A DNA stretch of 64,000 bases, taken from assembly GCF_015350905.1 (NCBI RefSeq), contig NZ_JADKRZ010000005.1, forward strand, positions 1 to 64,000, in the 5' to 3' direction. Each line of letters starts with the position of its first letter. Within the stretch, counting starts at the first letter, position 1. The stretch comes from Curtobacterium sp. VKM Ac-2865. Its GTDB lineage: Bacteria; Actinomycetota; Actinomycetes; Actinomycetales; Microbacteriaceae. Both the position numbers and the translations under genes were made by a program. The notes beneath the pieces were generated by a model. That model was not told where the DNA came from, did not search any database, and worked only from the letters and a program-made list of their open reading frames with translations. Shown here piece after piece: positions 1 through 8,354 of the stretch.

Positions 1-31
1 CCCGGTGCCGGTCTCGTGGACCGGCACCGGG
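1..31 (-). terminator. Hairpin downstream of dapD
   Basis: Perfect 12-bp inverted repeat (1-12 pairs with 20-31, 7-nt loop), 29 bp beyond the dapD stop. No long T-run follows, as usual for high-G+C terminators. The window edge cuts the left side, so the element may be longer. GCCTCCAG follows directly, resembling the dispersed GGAGGC motif of this window. Confidence 0.5.
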
Positions 32-60
32 CCTCCAGGGAGTGCTCTGGGCGGCTCCCG

Positions 61-1029
61 CTACGCGTGGAGCGCGGTGTTGAGCTGGATGCCCTCGCCC
101 TGGCGCTGCAAGGCCTCGACCGCGCCGGTCAGGCTGTTGCGGCGGAACAGGACGTTCGGGGTGCCGGAGAGCTCGACGGCCTTGACCGTGCGCGGGGTGC
201 CGTCGGGGTTCGGGGCCGCGCCGACGAGGACGACCTTCGTGCCGGCGGTGACGTAGAGGCCGGACTCGACCACGGAGTCGTCGCCGAGGGAGATGCCGAG
301 GCCGGCGTTCGCCCCGAGGAGCGCGCGCTCGCCGAGGGAGACACGGTGCGTGCCACCGCCGGAGAGCGTGCCCATGATCGACGCGCCGCCGCCGATGTCG
401 GTGCCGGCTCCGACGACGACGCCCTGCGAGATGCGGCCCTCGACCATCGCGTCGCCGAGGGTGCCGGCGTTGAAGTTCACGAAGCCCTCGTGCATGACGG
501 TGGTGCCGGGTGCCAGGTGCGCGCCGAGCCGGACCCGGTTGGCGTCGCCGATGCGCACCCGGTCGGGGACGACGTAGTCGACGAGCCGGGGGAACTTGTC
601 GATCGCGTGGACGGCGATGCCCGCGCGCTGCAGCGACGGTCGGAGCCGGGCGAGGTCGTCGGGGTGCACGGGGCCGGCGTTGGTCCACGCGACGATCGGC
701 AGATGTGCGAAGACCCCGTCCAGGTTGACCTCGTTCGGGCGCACGTGCAGGTGGCTGAGCAGGTGCAGGCGGAGGTAGGCGTCCGGGGTGCTCGTCGGGG
801 CGGCGTCGATGGTGACCTCGGTGGTGACGGCCTCGATCCGGACCCCGCGGCGGGTGTCCTCACCGAGGTGCTCGAGCAGCGCGAGCGGGAACTCGGCGTC
901 GGCGGGGAGCTCGCCGAGGTGGGTTTCGGGGTACCAGGTGTCGAGTTCCGCGCCGTCGGCGGTGACGGTCGCGAGGCCGTGGCCCCAGGCGTGGGTCGGG
1001 CGGGCGGAGGCAGCGGTCGTGTCGGTCAC
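61..1029 (-). CDS. dapD: Tetrahydrodipicolinate N-succinyltransferase
   Basis: Cytosolic enzyme of the succinylase branch of the lysine/diaminopimelate pathway; it succinylates tetrahydrodipicolinate using succinyl-CoA. The 322-residue length fits the long actinobacterial DapD type. Residues 1-150 are the N-terminal domain. Residues about 160-265 are a left-handed beta-helix of hexapeptide repeats, with Gly-rich turns such as GTLSGGG and the conserved [12 protein letters not shown] segment near residue 180. The GTG start at 1029 is supported by a TACCCT -10 box (1036-1041, minus strand) 6 nt upstream, so the mRNA is probably leaderless. It is divergent from dapE with only 41 bp between the starts, so the two pathway genes share a promoter region. 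Confidence 0.95.
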   Translation of the reverse strand: MTDTTAASARPTHAWGHGLATVTADGAELDTWYPETHLGELPADAEFPLALLEHLGEDTRRGVRIEAVTTEVTIDAAPTSTPDAYLRLHLLSHLHVRPNEVNLDGVFAHLPIVAWTNAGPVHPDDLARLRPSLQRAGIAVHAIDKFPRLVDYVVPDRVRIGDANRVRLGAHLAPGTTVMHEGFVNFNAGTLGDAMVEGRISQGVVVGAGTDIGGGASIMGTLSGGGTHRVSLGERALLGANAGLGISLGDDSVVESGLYVTAGTKVVLVGAAPNPDGTPRTVKAVELSGTPNVLFRRNSLTGAVEALQRQGEGIQLNTALHA

Positions 1030-1035
1030 CGGACC

Positions 1036-1063
1036 AGGGTAGCGAGGCGTCGGGCGGTAGGCT
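1036..1063. promoter_or_regulatory. Divergent leaderless promoters of dapD and dapE
   Basis: In the 41-bp gap, TACCCT on the minus strand (1041-1036) lies 6 nt before the dapD GTG. TAGGCT on the plus strand (1058-1063) lies 7 nt before the dapE ATG. Both match the actinobacterial TANNNT -10 pattern at leaderless spacing. I see no clear -35 box. Confidence 0.55.
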
Positions 1064-1070
1064 TCAGCGC

Positions 1071-2153
1071 ATGCCGGAGCAGCTCGACCTCACCGCCTCG
1101 TCCATCGACATCACCCGCGCCATCTGCGACATCGAGTCGGTGTCGGGCAACGAAGCCGCACTCGCGGACGCGATCGAGGCGGTGCTCGCACCGCTGCCGC
1201 ACCTCGAGGTCGTCCGCGACGGCGACGCGATCGTGGCGCGGACGCACCTCGGGCGGGACCGCCGGGTGGTCATCGCCGGGCACATCGACACCGTGCCGCT
1301 GAACAGCAACCTGCCGACCGAGTTCCGCACCGCCGAGGACGGCACCGAGATCCTCTGGGGTCGCGGCACCGTGGACATGAAGGCGGGGTGTGCCGTGCAG
1401 CTCAAGCTCGCGTACGACCTCACCGACCCCTCCGTCGACGTGACGTGGGTCTGGTACGACCACGAGGAGGTGTCGGACGCGCTGAACGGCCTCGGTCGGC
1501 TCGCCCGCACCCGTCCGGAACTGCTCGCGGCCGACTTCGCGATCCTCGGGGAGCCCTCGGGTGCCCAGATCGAGGGCGGCTGCAACGGCAACCTCCGCGC
1601 CGAGATCCGCACGTACGGCAAGCGGTCCCACAGTGCGCGCAGCTGGATCGGCGACAACGCCATCCACAAGACCGCGCCGATCCTCGCAACGCTGGCGGCC
1701 TACGAGCCCCGCACGGTCGAGGTCGACGGGCTCGAGTACCGCGAGGGCCTGAACGCCGTCGGGATCAGCGGCGGTATCGCCGGCAACATCATCCCCGACG
1801 AGGCGATGGTGCACGTCAACTACCGCTTCGCCCCCTCGCGCTCCGCGGACGAGGCCGTCGCGCACATCCGCGAGCTGTTCGACGGCTACCAGGTGGACAT
1901 CGTCGACCTGGCAGCCGGTGCCCGCCCCGGGCTGGACGCCCCGCTCGCCCAGGACTTCGTCGCCGCGGTCGGTGGCCCCGAGCCCCGCCCGAAGTACGGC
2001 TGGACCGACGTCGCCCGGTTCTCCGCACTCGGCGTCCCGGCCGTCAACTACGGCCCGGGCGAGCCCGTCTTCGCGCACCACGACGACGAGCAGGTCCCCG
2101 TCGCGCAGATCACCGCGGTCGAGGACGGTCTCCGCCGGTGGCTGACGGCCTGA
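1071..2153 (+). CDS. dapE: Succinyl-diaminopimelate desuccinylase
   Basis: M20-family di-zinc peptidase that hydrolyses N-succinyl-LL-diaminopimelate in lysine and peptidoglycan precursor synthesis. At 360 residues it is normal for actinobacterial DapE. Visible metal and catalytic residues are His71 in GHIDTVP, Asp102 in [10 protein letters not shown], Glu132/Glu133 in DHEEV, Glu161 in GEPSG, and a C-terminal His in the [12 protein letters not shown] segment near residue 335. The lid dimerisation domain lies at about 180-285. The ATG start has TAGGCT 7 nt upstream. The last 16 bp overlap the next gene's proposed GTG start. Confidence 0.95.
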   Translation: MPEQLDLTASSIDITRAICDIESVSGNEAALADAIEAVLAPLPHLEVVRDGDAIVARTHLGRDRRVVIAGHIDTVPLNSNLPTEFRTAEDGTEILWGRGTVDMKAGCAVQLKLAYDLTDPSVDVTWVWYDHEEVSDALNGLGRLARTRPELLAADFAILGEPSGAQIEGGCNGNLRAEIRTYGKRSHSARSWIGDNAIHKTAPILATLAAYEPRTVEVDGLEYREGLNAVGISGGIAGNIIPDEAMVHVNYRFAPSRSADEAVAHIRELFDGYQVDIVDLAAGARPGLDAPLAQDFVAAVGGPEPRPKYGWTDVARFSALGVPAVNYGPGEPVFAHHDDEQVPVAQITAVEDGLRRWLTA

Positions 2154-3442
2154 CGACGGCCGGGGCGGGGTCCCCGGACACCGGGTCCTCGCCGACGCTG
2201 CCCGCGGGGCGCCGGTCGTCCGGCGGTCGCGGGTCCTCTGCGGCCGTCACCCGGTGGCGCGCGCGGTACCGGCTGGTGCCGTGGTGGGTCCGCATCACCG
2301 TCGTGTACGTCCTCGCGCGGGTCGTCACGGGCGCGATGATGGGTGTCTACGCCGCCATGGAGACGGCGAACTCCTTCACCGGGCAGCATCCGCGGTACCT
2401 GGCGTTCGCGTCGATCTGGGACGGCGCCTGGTACCGCGTGATCGCCACCGCCGGCTACCCCTCGACGCTCCCCGTCGACGCCGCCGGCCACGTCACCGAG
2501 AACGCGTGGGCGTTCATGCCGGCGTACCCGTTCCTGGTGCGGGCGCTGATGACCGTCTCCGGGGCGTCGTTCGAGCTCGTCGCCGTGTCGGTCTCGCTCG
2601 TCGCCGGGTGGGGCGCCGCCCTGGTCTTCCGACGGCTGATGGGACGCTTCCTCGACCCGACCCGCGCGACCTTCGCCACGGTGCTGTTCTGCGTCGCGCC
2701 GGTCTCGGCGATGTTCCAGGTCGCCTACGCCGAGTCGATGGGCCTGTTCCTGCTCCTCGTCGCCCTGCTGCTGCTGGTCGAGCGGCGCTTCTGGACGATG
2801 CTGCCCGTGGTGCTGCTGCTCGGGATGACCCGGCCGACCGGACTCGCCTTCGCGCTGCTGATGGGCGCCTTCGTCGTGGTCTGGGTCGCCCGGCCGGCCT
2901 GGCTCCGGCACGACCACCGCCCGACGGTCCGCCAACTCGTTCCGCCGGTCGTCGTCGCCGCGGTGTCCGGCGTCGTCGGGCTGGCGTGGCCGGCCATCGC
3001 CTGGGCCGTGACCGGTGTGCCGCGGGCGTACACGGACACCGAGCTCGCGTGGCGGTCCTCGTACATCGGGTGGAAGGACCTGGTCCCCTTCGCGCCGTGG
3101 GTGCAGGGCTTCGGGTGGTGGTTCCGCCAGCCGGCTGGCAGCGTCCTGTTGGTGGTCGTGTTGGTGGGGTTCGTCGCGTTCGTGGTCATGCCGGCGTCGC
3201 GGCGCCTCGGCCTCGAGCTGCGGCTGTGGGCAGTCGCCTACCTCGTGTACCTGCTCGCCGTGTTCTTCCCGCAGTCGAGCACATGGCGGATCCTGCTGCC
3301 CATCGCACCGCTGCTCGGGATCGTGGCGCTGCCGCGGTCGCGGCTGTACCGGGTCGTCATCGTGGTGCTCTTCCTGGTGCTGCAGTGGGTGTGGCTCGAC
3401 TGGTGCTGGTGGGTCGACGGCTACGACTGGACCCCGCCGTGA
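2138..3442 (+). CDS. PIG-V-like polytopic membrane mannosyltransferase
   Basis: About 434 residues with roughly 8-10 hydrophobic segments after a Ser/Gly-rich cytosolic N-terminus (1-45). The WDGAWY segment at about residues 94-99, just after the first membrane helix, is the hallmark of the PIG-V/GT-C group, where acidic residues in this loop act on a polyprenyl-phosphate mannose donor. By family I expect transfer of a mannose from a lipid carrier to an extracellular acceptor; the acceptor cannot be told from sequence. The GTG start at 2138 overlaps dapE by 16 bp, and GTG 2276 is an alternative that would drop the Ser-rich tail. The 3' end overlaps the convergent AI-2E gene by 22 bp. Confidence 0.72.
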   Translation: MADGLTTAGAGSPDTGSSPTLPAGRRSSGGRGSSAAVTRWRARYRLVPWWVRITVVYVLARVVTGAMMGVYAAMETANSFTGQHPRYLAFASIWDGAWYRVIATAGYPSTLPVDAAGHVTENAWAFMPAYPFLVRALMTVSGASFELVAVSVSLVAGWGAALVFRRLMGRFLDPTRATFATVLFCVAPVSAMFQVAYAESMGLFLLLVALLLLVERRFWTMLPVVLLLGMTRPTGLAFALLMGAFVVVWVARPAWLRHDHRPTVRQLVPPVVVAAVSGVVGLAWPAIAWAVTGVPRAYTDTELAWRSSYIGWKDLVPFAPWVQGFGWWFRQPAGSVLLVVVLVGFVAFVVMPASRRLGLELRLWAVAYLVYLLAVFFPQSSTWRILLPIAPLLGIVALPRSRLYRVVIVVLFLVLQWVWLDWCWWVDGYDWTPP

Positions 3443-4650
3443 TCGACGCCCCGCGCGGGGTCCGCCCGGCCTGACGCCGGCGTCGACGTCGACGTCGACG
3501 TAGCGACCGCCGAGGTGCTGGTCGTGGTCGCGACTGCGTCCCCGACTCCGTCCTCGGGGCGCCACTGCGCCGCGGCGAGCACCATCGCGTTGACCGTCGC
3601 GATGAACGGCACCGCGAAGAACGCCCCGACGACCCCGGCGAGCGTGGTGCCCGCGACGACCCCGAGCGCGACACCGAGCGGGTGCACCTTCACCGCGCTG
3701 CCGGTGAGGAACGGGTGCAGCACGTGGCTCTCGATCTGCTGCACCACGACCACGATGCCCAGCATGAACAGCGCGGTCACCCACCCGTTGAAGACGAGCG
3801 CGACGACGACGGCCACGGTCCCGGCGACGATCGCACCGACCACGGGGACGAATGCGCCGAGGAAGACGATCACGGCGATGGGCACCGCGAGCGGGACCTG
3901 CAGCGCGAGCGCGCCGATCGCCACGCCGAGGGCGTCGGTCACGGCGACGATGAGCTGGACGCGGATGAAGCTGGTGAGGGTGTGCCAGCCGGCGTCACCG
4001 GCGACACCGATCCGCGCGCGGGCTCGGCGGGGGAACAGCCGGACGACCCAGCCCCAGATGCGGCGACCGTCGATGAGGACGAACAGGGTCGTGAAGACCA
4101 CGATGAACAGGCCCTCGAGGACGTGCACCGCGCCGGACCCGGCGGCCTGGAACCCGGACAGGATCGACGAGGCGTGCGCCTGCAGGTAGTCGGTGCCCTT
4201 CGACACCCACGAGTTCACGTCATGCACGGTGATGCCGAACGGCTGGCTGTCGAGCAGGGTCTGCAGTGACAGGACGCTCCGGTGCAGGCGGTGTTCCAGT
4301 GACGGCAGGTCGTAGCGGATCTGCGCGGTGACGACGAGCGCGAGGGTCCCGATCGCCAGGACCAGGACCACCAGGCTCGAGAGCACCGCGGTCCACTTCG
4401 GCCAGCGGTGCCGCTGCAGGAACGCCGAGATCGGGGCGAGCAGCGCGCACAGCAGCAGCGCGATGAGGAACGGCACGACGATGTCCTGCAGCACCACGAC
4501 GAGCGCGACGACCACGGCGAGTGCGGCGGCGACGATGAGCAGCCGCCAGGAGAACGACGCCGCGATCCGCAGGCCCACCGGGACGGCGTCGGGCCCCTCT
4601 GGACGGGCCTCCTGAGGGCTCGGACGAGGCGTGGAGCGGATGATCGGCAC
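3421..4650 (-). CDS. AI-2E family transporter (YdiK/PerM type)
   Basis: About 409 residues with the family pattern: two N-terminal helices (about 30-75), a soluble alpha-helical region with amphipathic stretches (about 100-200), and a C-terminal group of helices rich in Gly/Val containing a PVVGAIVAGTVAVVVAL-type segment. Members have been assigned to AI-2 export or Na+/H+ antiport, so the substrate is open. A Thr/Ser-Thr repeat ends the protein. Two in-frame GTG codons exist. I prefer 4650 because TAGCCT (4657-4662, minus strand) sits exactly 6 nt upstream, the leaderless spacing seen across this window; GTG 4656 would add two residues. Confidence 0.8.
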   Translation of the reverse strand: MPIIRSTPRPSPQEARPEGPDAVPVGLRIAASFSWRLLIVAAALAVVVALVVVLQDIVVPFLIALLLCALLAPISAFLQRHRWPKWTAVLSSLVVLVLAIGTLALVVTAQIRYDLPSLEHRLHRSVLSLQTLLDSQPFGITVHDVNSWVSKGTDYLQAHASSILSGFQAAGSGAVHVLEGLFIVVFTTLFVLIDGRRIWGWVVRLFPRRARARIGVAGDAGWHTLTSFIRVQLIVAVTDALGVAIGALALQVPLAVPIAVIVFLGAFVPVVGAIVAGTVAVVVALVFNGWVTALFMLGIVVVVQQIESHVLHPFLTGSAVKVHPLGVALGVVAGTTLAGVVGAFFAVPFIATVNAMVLAAAQWRPEDGVGDAVATTTSTSAVATSTSTSTPASGRADPARGVDHGGVQS

Positions 4651-4737
4651 GCGCACAGGCTAGGAAGTCGAACCGCGAGAACGACCCGATCCAGGCCCCT
4701 CGACCTGGGCGGTTTCGCAGATGACCCCTCCGTACGG

Positions 4738-4743
4738 GATAAT
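4738..4743 (+). promoter_or_regulatory. Candidate -10 box of the DUF3117 gene
   Basis: GATAAT at 4738-4743 is a near-consensus -10 in the 127-bp gap between divergent genes. It would give a leader of about 28 nt carrying the GAAAGGGGA ribosome-binding site. The -35 is not obvious. Confidence 0.35.
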
Positions 4744-4777
4744 GGGCGCGCATGTACTGCGCGAAAGGGGACATCTG

Positions 4778-4948
4778 ATGGCAGCCATGAAGCCGAGGAC
4801 CGGTGACGGGCCGATGGAGGCTGTTAAGGAGGGTCGACTCATCATCGTGCGGGTTCCGCTCGAAGGAGGAGGCCGCCTGGTCGTCTCGGTCAACGACGCC
4901 GAGGCCAAGGAACTCCACGACGCACTCGCCGAGGTCGTCTCGGCCTAG
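4778..4948 (+). CDS. DUF3117 family small protein
   Basis: A 56-residue protein matching the actinobacterial DUF3117 family over its whole length. It opens with MAAMKPRTGDGP, followed by a basic/hydrophobic core (GRLIIVRVPLEGGGRLVVSV) and a short helix ending EVVSA. No biochemical role is established to my knowledge. Other Met codons lie upstream, but ATG 4778 is supported by the family N-terminus and by GAAAGGGGA about 8 nt ahead. It stands alone between a divergent transporter and a downstream ATPase, with a strong hairpin 77 bp after its stop, so it is probably monocistronic. Confidence 0.88.
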   Translation: MAAMKPRTGDGPMEAVKEGRLIIVRVPLEGGGRLVVSVNDAEAKELHDALAEVVSA

Positions 4949-4966
4949 AGAAGTCGACGCTCCACA

Positions 4967-5022
4967 GCACCACGGCACGACAAGCACCACGCACCACAAG
5001 CACCACACGCACCAAGCACCAC
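4967..5022 (+). repeat. Short GCACCAC repeat tract in a 3' untranslated region
   Basis: Six copies of GCACCA(C) at irregular spacing lie between the DUF3117 stop and its terminator. The tract is A/C-rich on the plus strand with almost no G-runs. It is likely an unstructured trailer; function unknown. Confidence 0.6.
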
Positions 5023-5024
5023 GG

Positions 5025-5058
5025 AAGAGGCCCGGGACATCATCGTTCCGGGCCTCTT
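5025..5058. terminator. Intrinsic-type terminator after DUF3117
   Basis: AAGAGGCCCGG (5025-5035) pairs perfectly with CCGGGCCTCTT (5048-5058) around a 12-nt loop; the stem ends in TCTT-type residues on both strands. It separates DUF3117 from the ATPase gene. Confidence 0.7.
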
Positions 5059-5085
5059 GTCGTCCGTCGCCGCCATGATGGAGCC

Positions 5086-5841
5086 GTGCCCCGACCCCGC
5101 CGCCCTGTCCGCCGCGTCGAGGAGTACATCGCCGACCCGATGCCCCGCGACGTCTGGCCAGCGACGCTCGCTCCGGTGGCACAGCTGCTCGACCACGGTC
5201 TCGACCTCGACACGGTGACGGTCTTCGTCGGGGAGAACGGCGCGGGGAAGTCCACGCTCGTCGAGGCGATCGCGCTGGCGTTCGGCATGGGCCCGGAGGG
5301 CGGATCGACCAAGTCCGGCCACAGCACCCGGCCGAGTGAGTCGCCGCTGTGGGAGCACCTCGCGCTGCACCGCGAGCCCGGGGCGCCGAAGAGCGGCTTC
5401 TTCCTGCGGGCAGAGACCATGCACGGCCTGTTCACGTTCCTCGAGCAGCACCCCGGTGCCCGTCCCGAGCCGGTCTTCCACGAGCGCAGCCACGGGGAGT
5501 CGTTCCTCGACTTCGTCATCGACCGGTCGCAGTGGCCCGGCCTCTGGATCCTCGACGAACCCGAGTCGGCGCTGTCCTTCCAGGGCTGCCTGGCGCTCAT
5601 CGGGCTGTTGCAGGCCATCGTCGACGACGGCCTCGGGCAGGTGGTCCTGTCGACGCACTCGCCCGTGCTGGCGGCGTTCCCCGGCGCGACGATCCACGAG
5701 GTCGGCGAGTGGGGGCTCCGGCGCAGCGCCTGGGCCGACCTGGACCTGGTGCGGAACCAGCGGGCCTTCCTGACGGCGCCGGAGCAGTACCTGCGCCACC
5801 TCGACGGCGACGCCGACGGCACGCAGCCGCCGACGCGCTGA
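5086..5841 (+). CDS. Stand-alone ABC-type (RecF/SMC-like) ATPase
   Basis: 251-residue soluble ATPase. Walker A is GENGAGKST (about 49-57). An ABC signature-like SHGES lies near 135-139, Walker B with catalytic Glu is WILDEPES (about 154-161), and LSTHSPVL near 185 is the H-loop. The order and spacing are those of ABC ATPases that lack a transporter domain. There is no coiled coil and no fused nuclease, so it resembles the small AAA_21/AAA_15 predicted ATPases whose function is unclear. No partner gene is adjacent: the next gene is convergent. The GTG start lies 6 nt after CATGAT, a near -10 match. Substrate unknown. Confidence 0.75.
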   Translation: MPRPRRPVRRVEEYIADPMPRDVWPATLAPVAQLLDHGLDLDTVTVFVGENGAGKSTLVEAIALAFGMGPEGGSTKSGHSTRPSESPLWEHLALHREPGAPKSGFFLRAETMHGLFTFLEQHPGARPEPVFHERSHGESFLDFVIDRSQWPGLWILDEPESALSFQGCLALIGLLQAIVDDGLGQVVLSTHSPVLAAFPGATIHEVGEWGLRRSAWADLDLVRNQRAFLTAPEQYLRHLDGDADGTQPPTR

Positions 5842-5855
5842 CGAGCGGCAGTCGC

Positions 5856-6488
5856 CTACGCGGTGACCTTCGTCATCTGCAACAGTCCGTCACCGGCGGG
5901 CGACAGGCTGCTGATGACCGCTCCGGACGTGGAGACCTCGGTCAGGAGCAGCCGGAAGTCCGTCGTGGCACGGTCGCGCTTCACCGGGTCCGCGACGCGT
6001 CCGCGCCACAGGGCGTGGGGGACGAGCACCGTCCCGCCGAGGCGCGCGAGCCGCAGCCCGTGCTCGACGTACTCGATGACGTGTTCGGGGTCGGCGTCGA
6101 CGAGGACGACGTCGTAGGAGGCCTCGTTCATCCGGGGGAGCACCTGGTTCGCACGGCCCGGGATCAGCCGGACACGTGAGGGGGCGGTGCCGGCGGCGAT
6201 GAAGGCGTCACGCGCGTACTGCTGGTGGTCCACCTCGACGTCGATCGTCGTCAGCGTCGCCTTCGGCGCCCCGCCGAGCAGGTACAGCCCGGAGACGCCC
6301 AGACCGGTCCCGATCTCGATGATGCCCGTGGCCCGCGAGGCCGCCGCGATGACACCGATCTGCGCACCGATCGCCGGCGAGATCGCCTCGACGCCCAGCT
6401 CCAGGGAGTGTTCCCGCGCTCGGGCGATCGCCTCGGACTCGGAGACGATGTCCTCCGCGAACTTCCAGTTCGACTCTTTCTCTGACAC
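5856..6488 (-). CDS. SAM-dependent O-methyltransferase (class I, family 3)
   Basis: About 210 residues of Rossmann-like methyltransferase. The SAM-binding motif I is IIEIGTGLGVSGLYLL (about 57-72), followed by the acidic TTIDVEVDH and the motif II region VVLVDADPEH. It resembles the catechol-OMT-like actinobacterial protein typified by M. tuberculosis Rv1220c; the methyl acceptor is unknown. GTG 6488 has AGGAG 7-8 nt upstream and is preferred to the earlier GTG 6506. It is divergent from tatB across 60 bp, the conserved actinobacterial arrangement. A TAGAGT box near 6508-6513 (minus strand) could give a very short leader. Confidence 0.85.
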   Translation of the reverse strand: MSEKESNWKFAEDIVSESEAIARAREHSLELGVEAISPAIGAQIGVIAAASRATGIIEIGTGLGVSGLYLLGGAPKATLTTIDVEVDHQQYARDAFIAAGTAPSRVRLIPGRANQVLPRMNEASYDVVLVDADPEHVIEYVEHGLRLARLGGTVLVPHALWRGRVADPVKRDRATTDFRLLLTEVSTSGAVISSLSPAGDGLLQMTKVTA

Positions 6489-6536
6489 GCACACTCCTCG
6501 GTGCACAACTCTAGGTGAGCGTGCGGTGTCAGGCGT

Positions 6537-6542
6537 TACGCT
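6537..6542 (+). promoter_or_regulatory. -10 box of tatB, leaderless spacing
   Basis: TACGCT ends 6 nt before the tatB GTG, matching TANNNT at leaderless distance. Confidence 0.5.
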
Positions 6543-6548
6543 CGGTGC

Positions 6549-6923
6549 GTGTCCATCGACTTCAACAAGATCCTGATCATCGGGATCATCGCGGTGCTGC
6601 TGCTCGGACCGCAGCGCCTGCCGATGTACGCACAGAAGCTCGCGGAGTTCGTCAAGGCCGTCCGTCGGTTCGCCGACACCGCGAAGGACCGCATGCGCGA
6701 CGAGATGGGTCCGGACTTCGACGACGTCGACTGGCAGAAGCTCGACCCGCGCCAGTACGACCCGCGGCGCATCATCCGCGACGCCCTCATCGACTCCGCC
6801 ACCGGCTCCGGCATGGCCGACGCCGCCCCGACGCAGGTCACCGCCAGCAAGGTGCGCGCACCGTCCCCGGTGGTGCCGCTCGCCGCCGGCGAAGCCGCGC
6901 CCTTCGACGTCGAGGCCACCTGA
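6549..6923 (+). CDS. tatB: Sec-independent (Tat) translocase subunit TatB
   Basis: 124 residues with one N-terminal membrane helix (about 8-21), the hinge motif LGPQRLP, then an amphipathic helix (about 28-52) rich in Lys/Arg and Asp/Glu. This is the TatA/TatB architecture. The longer acidic/Ala-Pro tail and the position beside a methyltransferase and Mrp point to TatB rather than TatA. It recognises twin-arginine substrates with TatC at the cytoplasmic membrane; no tatC or tatA is present here. The C-terminal half (about 85-124) looks disordered. Confidence 0.88.
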   Translation: MSIDFNKILIIGIIAVLLLGPQRLPMYAQKLAEFVKAVRRFADTAKDRMRDEMGPDFDDVDWQKLDPRQYDPRRIIRDALIDSATGSGMADAAPTQVTASKVRAPSPVVPLAAGEAAPFDVEAT

Positions 6924-6946
6924 CGCGCGTCACCTGAGCACAGGAC

Positions 6947-6988
6947 GGACAGGAGGCTCGGTGCCAGCTGGCACCGGGCCTCCTGTCC
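6947..6988. terminator. Two-part hairpin terminator, copy of dispersed GGAGGC repeat
   Basis: The outer stem GGACAGGAGGC (6947-6957) pairs perfectly with 6978-6988, and the inner palindrome CGGTGCCAGCTGGCACCG fills 6959-6976. It lies between the convergent tatB and chitinase genes and can serve both. The same outer arms and central CAGCTGG recur at 35954-35995 and 42061-42108. Confidence 0.75.
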
Positions 6989-7000
6989 GCATCCGGGCCG

Positions 7001-8308
7001 CTACTTCAGGTCGGCGAGGAACCGGTCGGTCCAGGCCAGCGCAGCGGTGCCGCTGACGGAGCTGCACGTCGCCGACGCGGTGCTCGTCGGGGTGGCGCAG
7101 GGAGTGTCGCGGTCGAGCGACCAGGTGTGCACGCCGGCCAGCCCGTGCGACTTCGCGTACGTGGAGACCGTGTCGACGTCGGCGAGGGTGAAGACCTCGT
7201 CGGAGGCGTCGTTCACACCGAGCATCGGCGTGACCTCGATCTTCGCGGAGGCGATGCCGTACGTGTGCTGCAGGTTCGTGACGGCCTGGATCGTCGACTG
7301 GCCCATCTGGCAGGTCGAGCCGACGATGACGCAGTTCGCCGAGGTGGCCCGGCCGAAGTCCATCGTCATGAGGTTGACGGTGTAGTTCGTCAGGGTGGAG
7401 GCCTTGATCGCCTTCACGGTGACGTCACCGGTGCTGTTCAGCCCGCCGTACGAGCCGTCCGACGCCGCGAGGGTCGCCAGCGTGAACGAGAACCGCAGGC
7501 CCGGGTACTTCGCCTGTGCCAGTGCTGCCGCGTTCACGAGGTTCTGCACGTCGGCCGCGGACTGCCCGCTCTCGATGTCGAAGTCGACGCCGATCATGTG
7601 CGGGCTGGCGTAGCGGGCGATGAAGCTCTGCAGCGCGGTGCCGGAGCACTTGAACTGGCCGGCGGCTCCGCCCGTGCTGACGATGTAGTTCACCCCGGCT
7701 GCGTCGAGCTTCGGGATGTTGGCACTCGCGAAGGCGTCGGCGGCGACCCCGCCCCAGTTCTCGCTGCCGCAGGTGCCGGTCGCGAAGGCGAGCGTGATGG
7801 CCTTGAGTCCGGGCTCGCGCGTGGACACCAGGCTGTTGCTGGACCCGACGACCGGGATCCGGCTGCCGGTGACCGCGGTGTTCATCACGTTCGTGTTCCA
7901 GTCGAGGTTCACGGTGACGTCCTTGTACGGGCTGAAGACCAGGCCGCTCGCGGTGCCGGTGCTCCCGTTGCCGGGTGTCGTCGTCCCGCCGCCTGTGCCG
8001 CCACCACCGGTGCCGCCACCGCCCGTGCTGCCACCGGTGCACGCGCCCGTCGAGGTCCACGGCTGTCCGCTGCCGGTCGCTCCCGAGTGCGTCGCTGGCT
8101 CGTCGCCCTGCGTCCACCAGTTGGCGGTGTAGTTCGTGCCGTTCTCGCTGACCGAGGTGCCGCCGTTGTAGGTGGAGCTCGATGCCCACGGGGTGGCACA
8201 CGTCGTCGCTGCCTGCGCGGTGACTGGTGCGGCGATGATCGTCCCGCCGACGATCGCTGCCACAGCGGCGCCGACGGCGCCGATCCTGATCCGGGTGGTC
8301 CTGTTCAC
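7001..8308 (-). CDS. Secreted GH18 chitinase with N-terminal CBM5/12 chitin-binding domain
   Basis: 435-residue secreted endochitinase-type protein. Residues 1-33 form a signal peptide (Arg-rich start, hydrophobic core, AQA cleavage site). A CBM5/12 domain spans about 37-90, bounded by two Cys and with a surface WW pair at 64-65. A Gly/Ser/Thr linker covers about 92-116, and the GH18 barrel follows from about 125. The catalytic motif is DFDIE, with Asp242, Asp244 and acid Glu246. The start is GTG 8308 with AGGAG 6-7 nt upstream. It sits inside a gene block that is otherwise conserved across actinobacteria and has its own palindromic upstream region, so it looks like a lineage-specific insertion, probably chitin- or carbon-regulated. 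Confidence 0.88.
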   Translation of the reverse strand: MNRTTRIRIGAVGAAVAAIVGGTIIAAPVTAQAATTCATPWASSSTYNGGTSVSENGTNYTANWWTQGDEPATHSGATGSGQPWTSTGACTGGSTGGGGTGGGGTGGGTTTPGNGSTGTASGLVFSPYKDVTVNLDWNTNVMNTAVTGSRIPVVGSSNSLVSTREPGLKAITLAFATGTCGSENWGGVAADAFASANIPKLDAAGVNYIVSTGGAAGQFKCSGTALQSFIARYASPHMIGVDFDIESGQSAADVQNLVNAAALAQAKYPGLRFSFTLATLAASDGSYGGLNSTGDVTVKAIKASTLTNYTVNLMTMDFGRATSANCVIVGSTCQMGQSTIQAVTNLQHTYGIASAKIEVTPMLGVNDASDEVFTLADVDTVSTYAKSHGLAGVHTWSLDRDTPCATPTSTASATCSSVSGTAALAWTDRFLADLK

Positions 8309-8354
8309 GCGGTTCTCCTGTTCCTCGCCCGGCGTCGTTGCCGAGAGGGTGGAA

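Noticed and set aside
2138-3442. Phosphatidylinositol mannoside PimE-type enzyme
   Set aside because: The WDGAWY motif fits the PIG-V group better, and no pim genes are nearby to support a specific assignment.
6488-6506. Upstream GTG at 6506 as the methyltransferase start
   Set aside because: It would add MHRGVC without family support, and AGGAG is correctly placed for GTG 6488.
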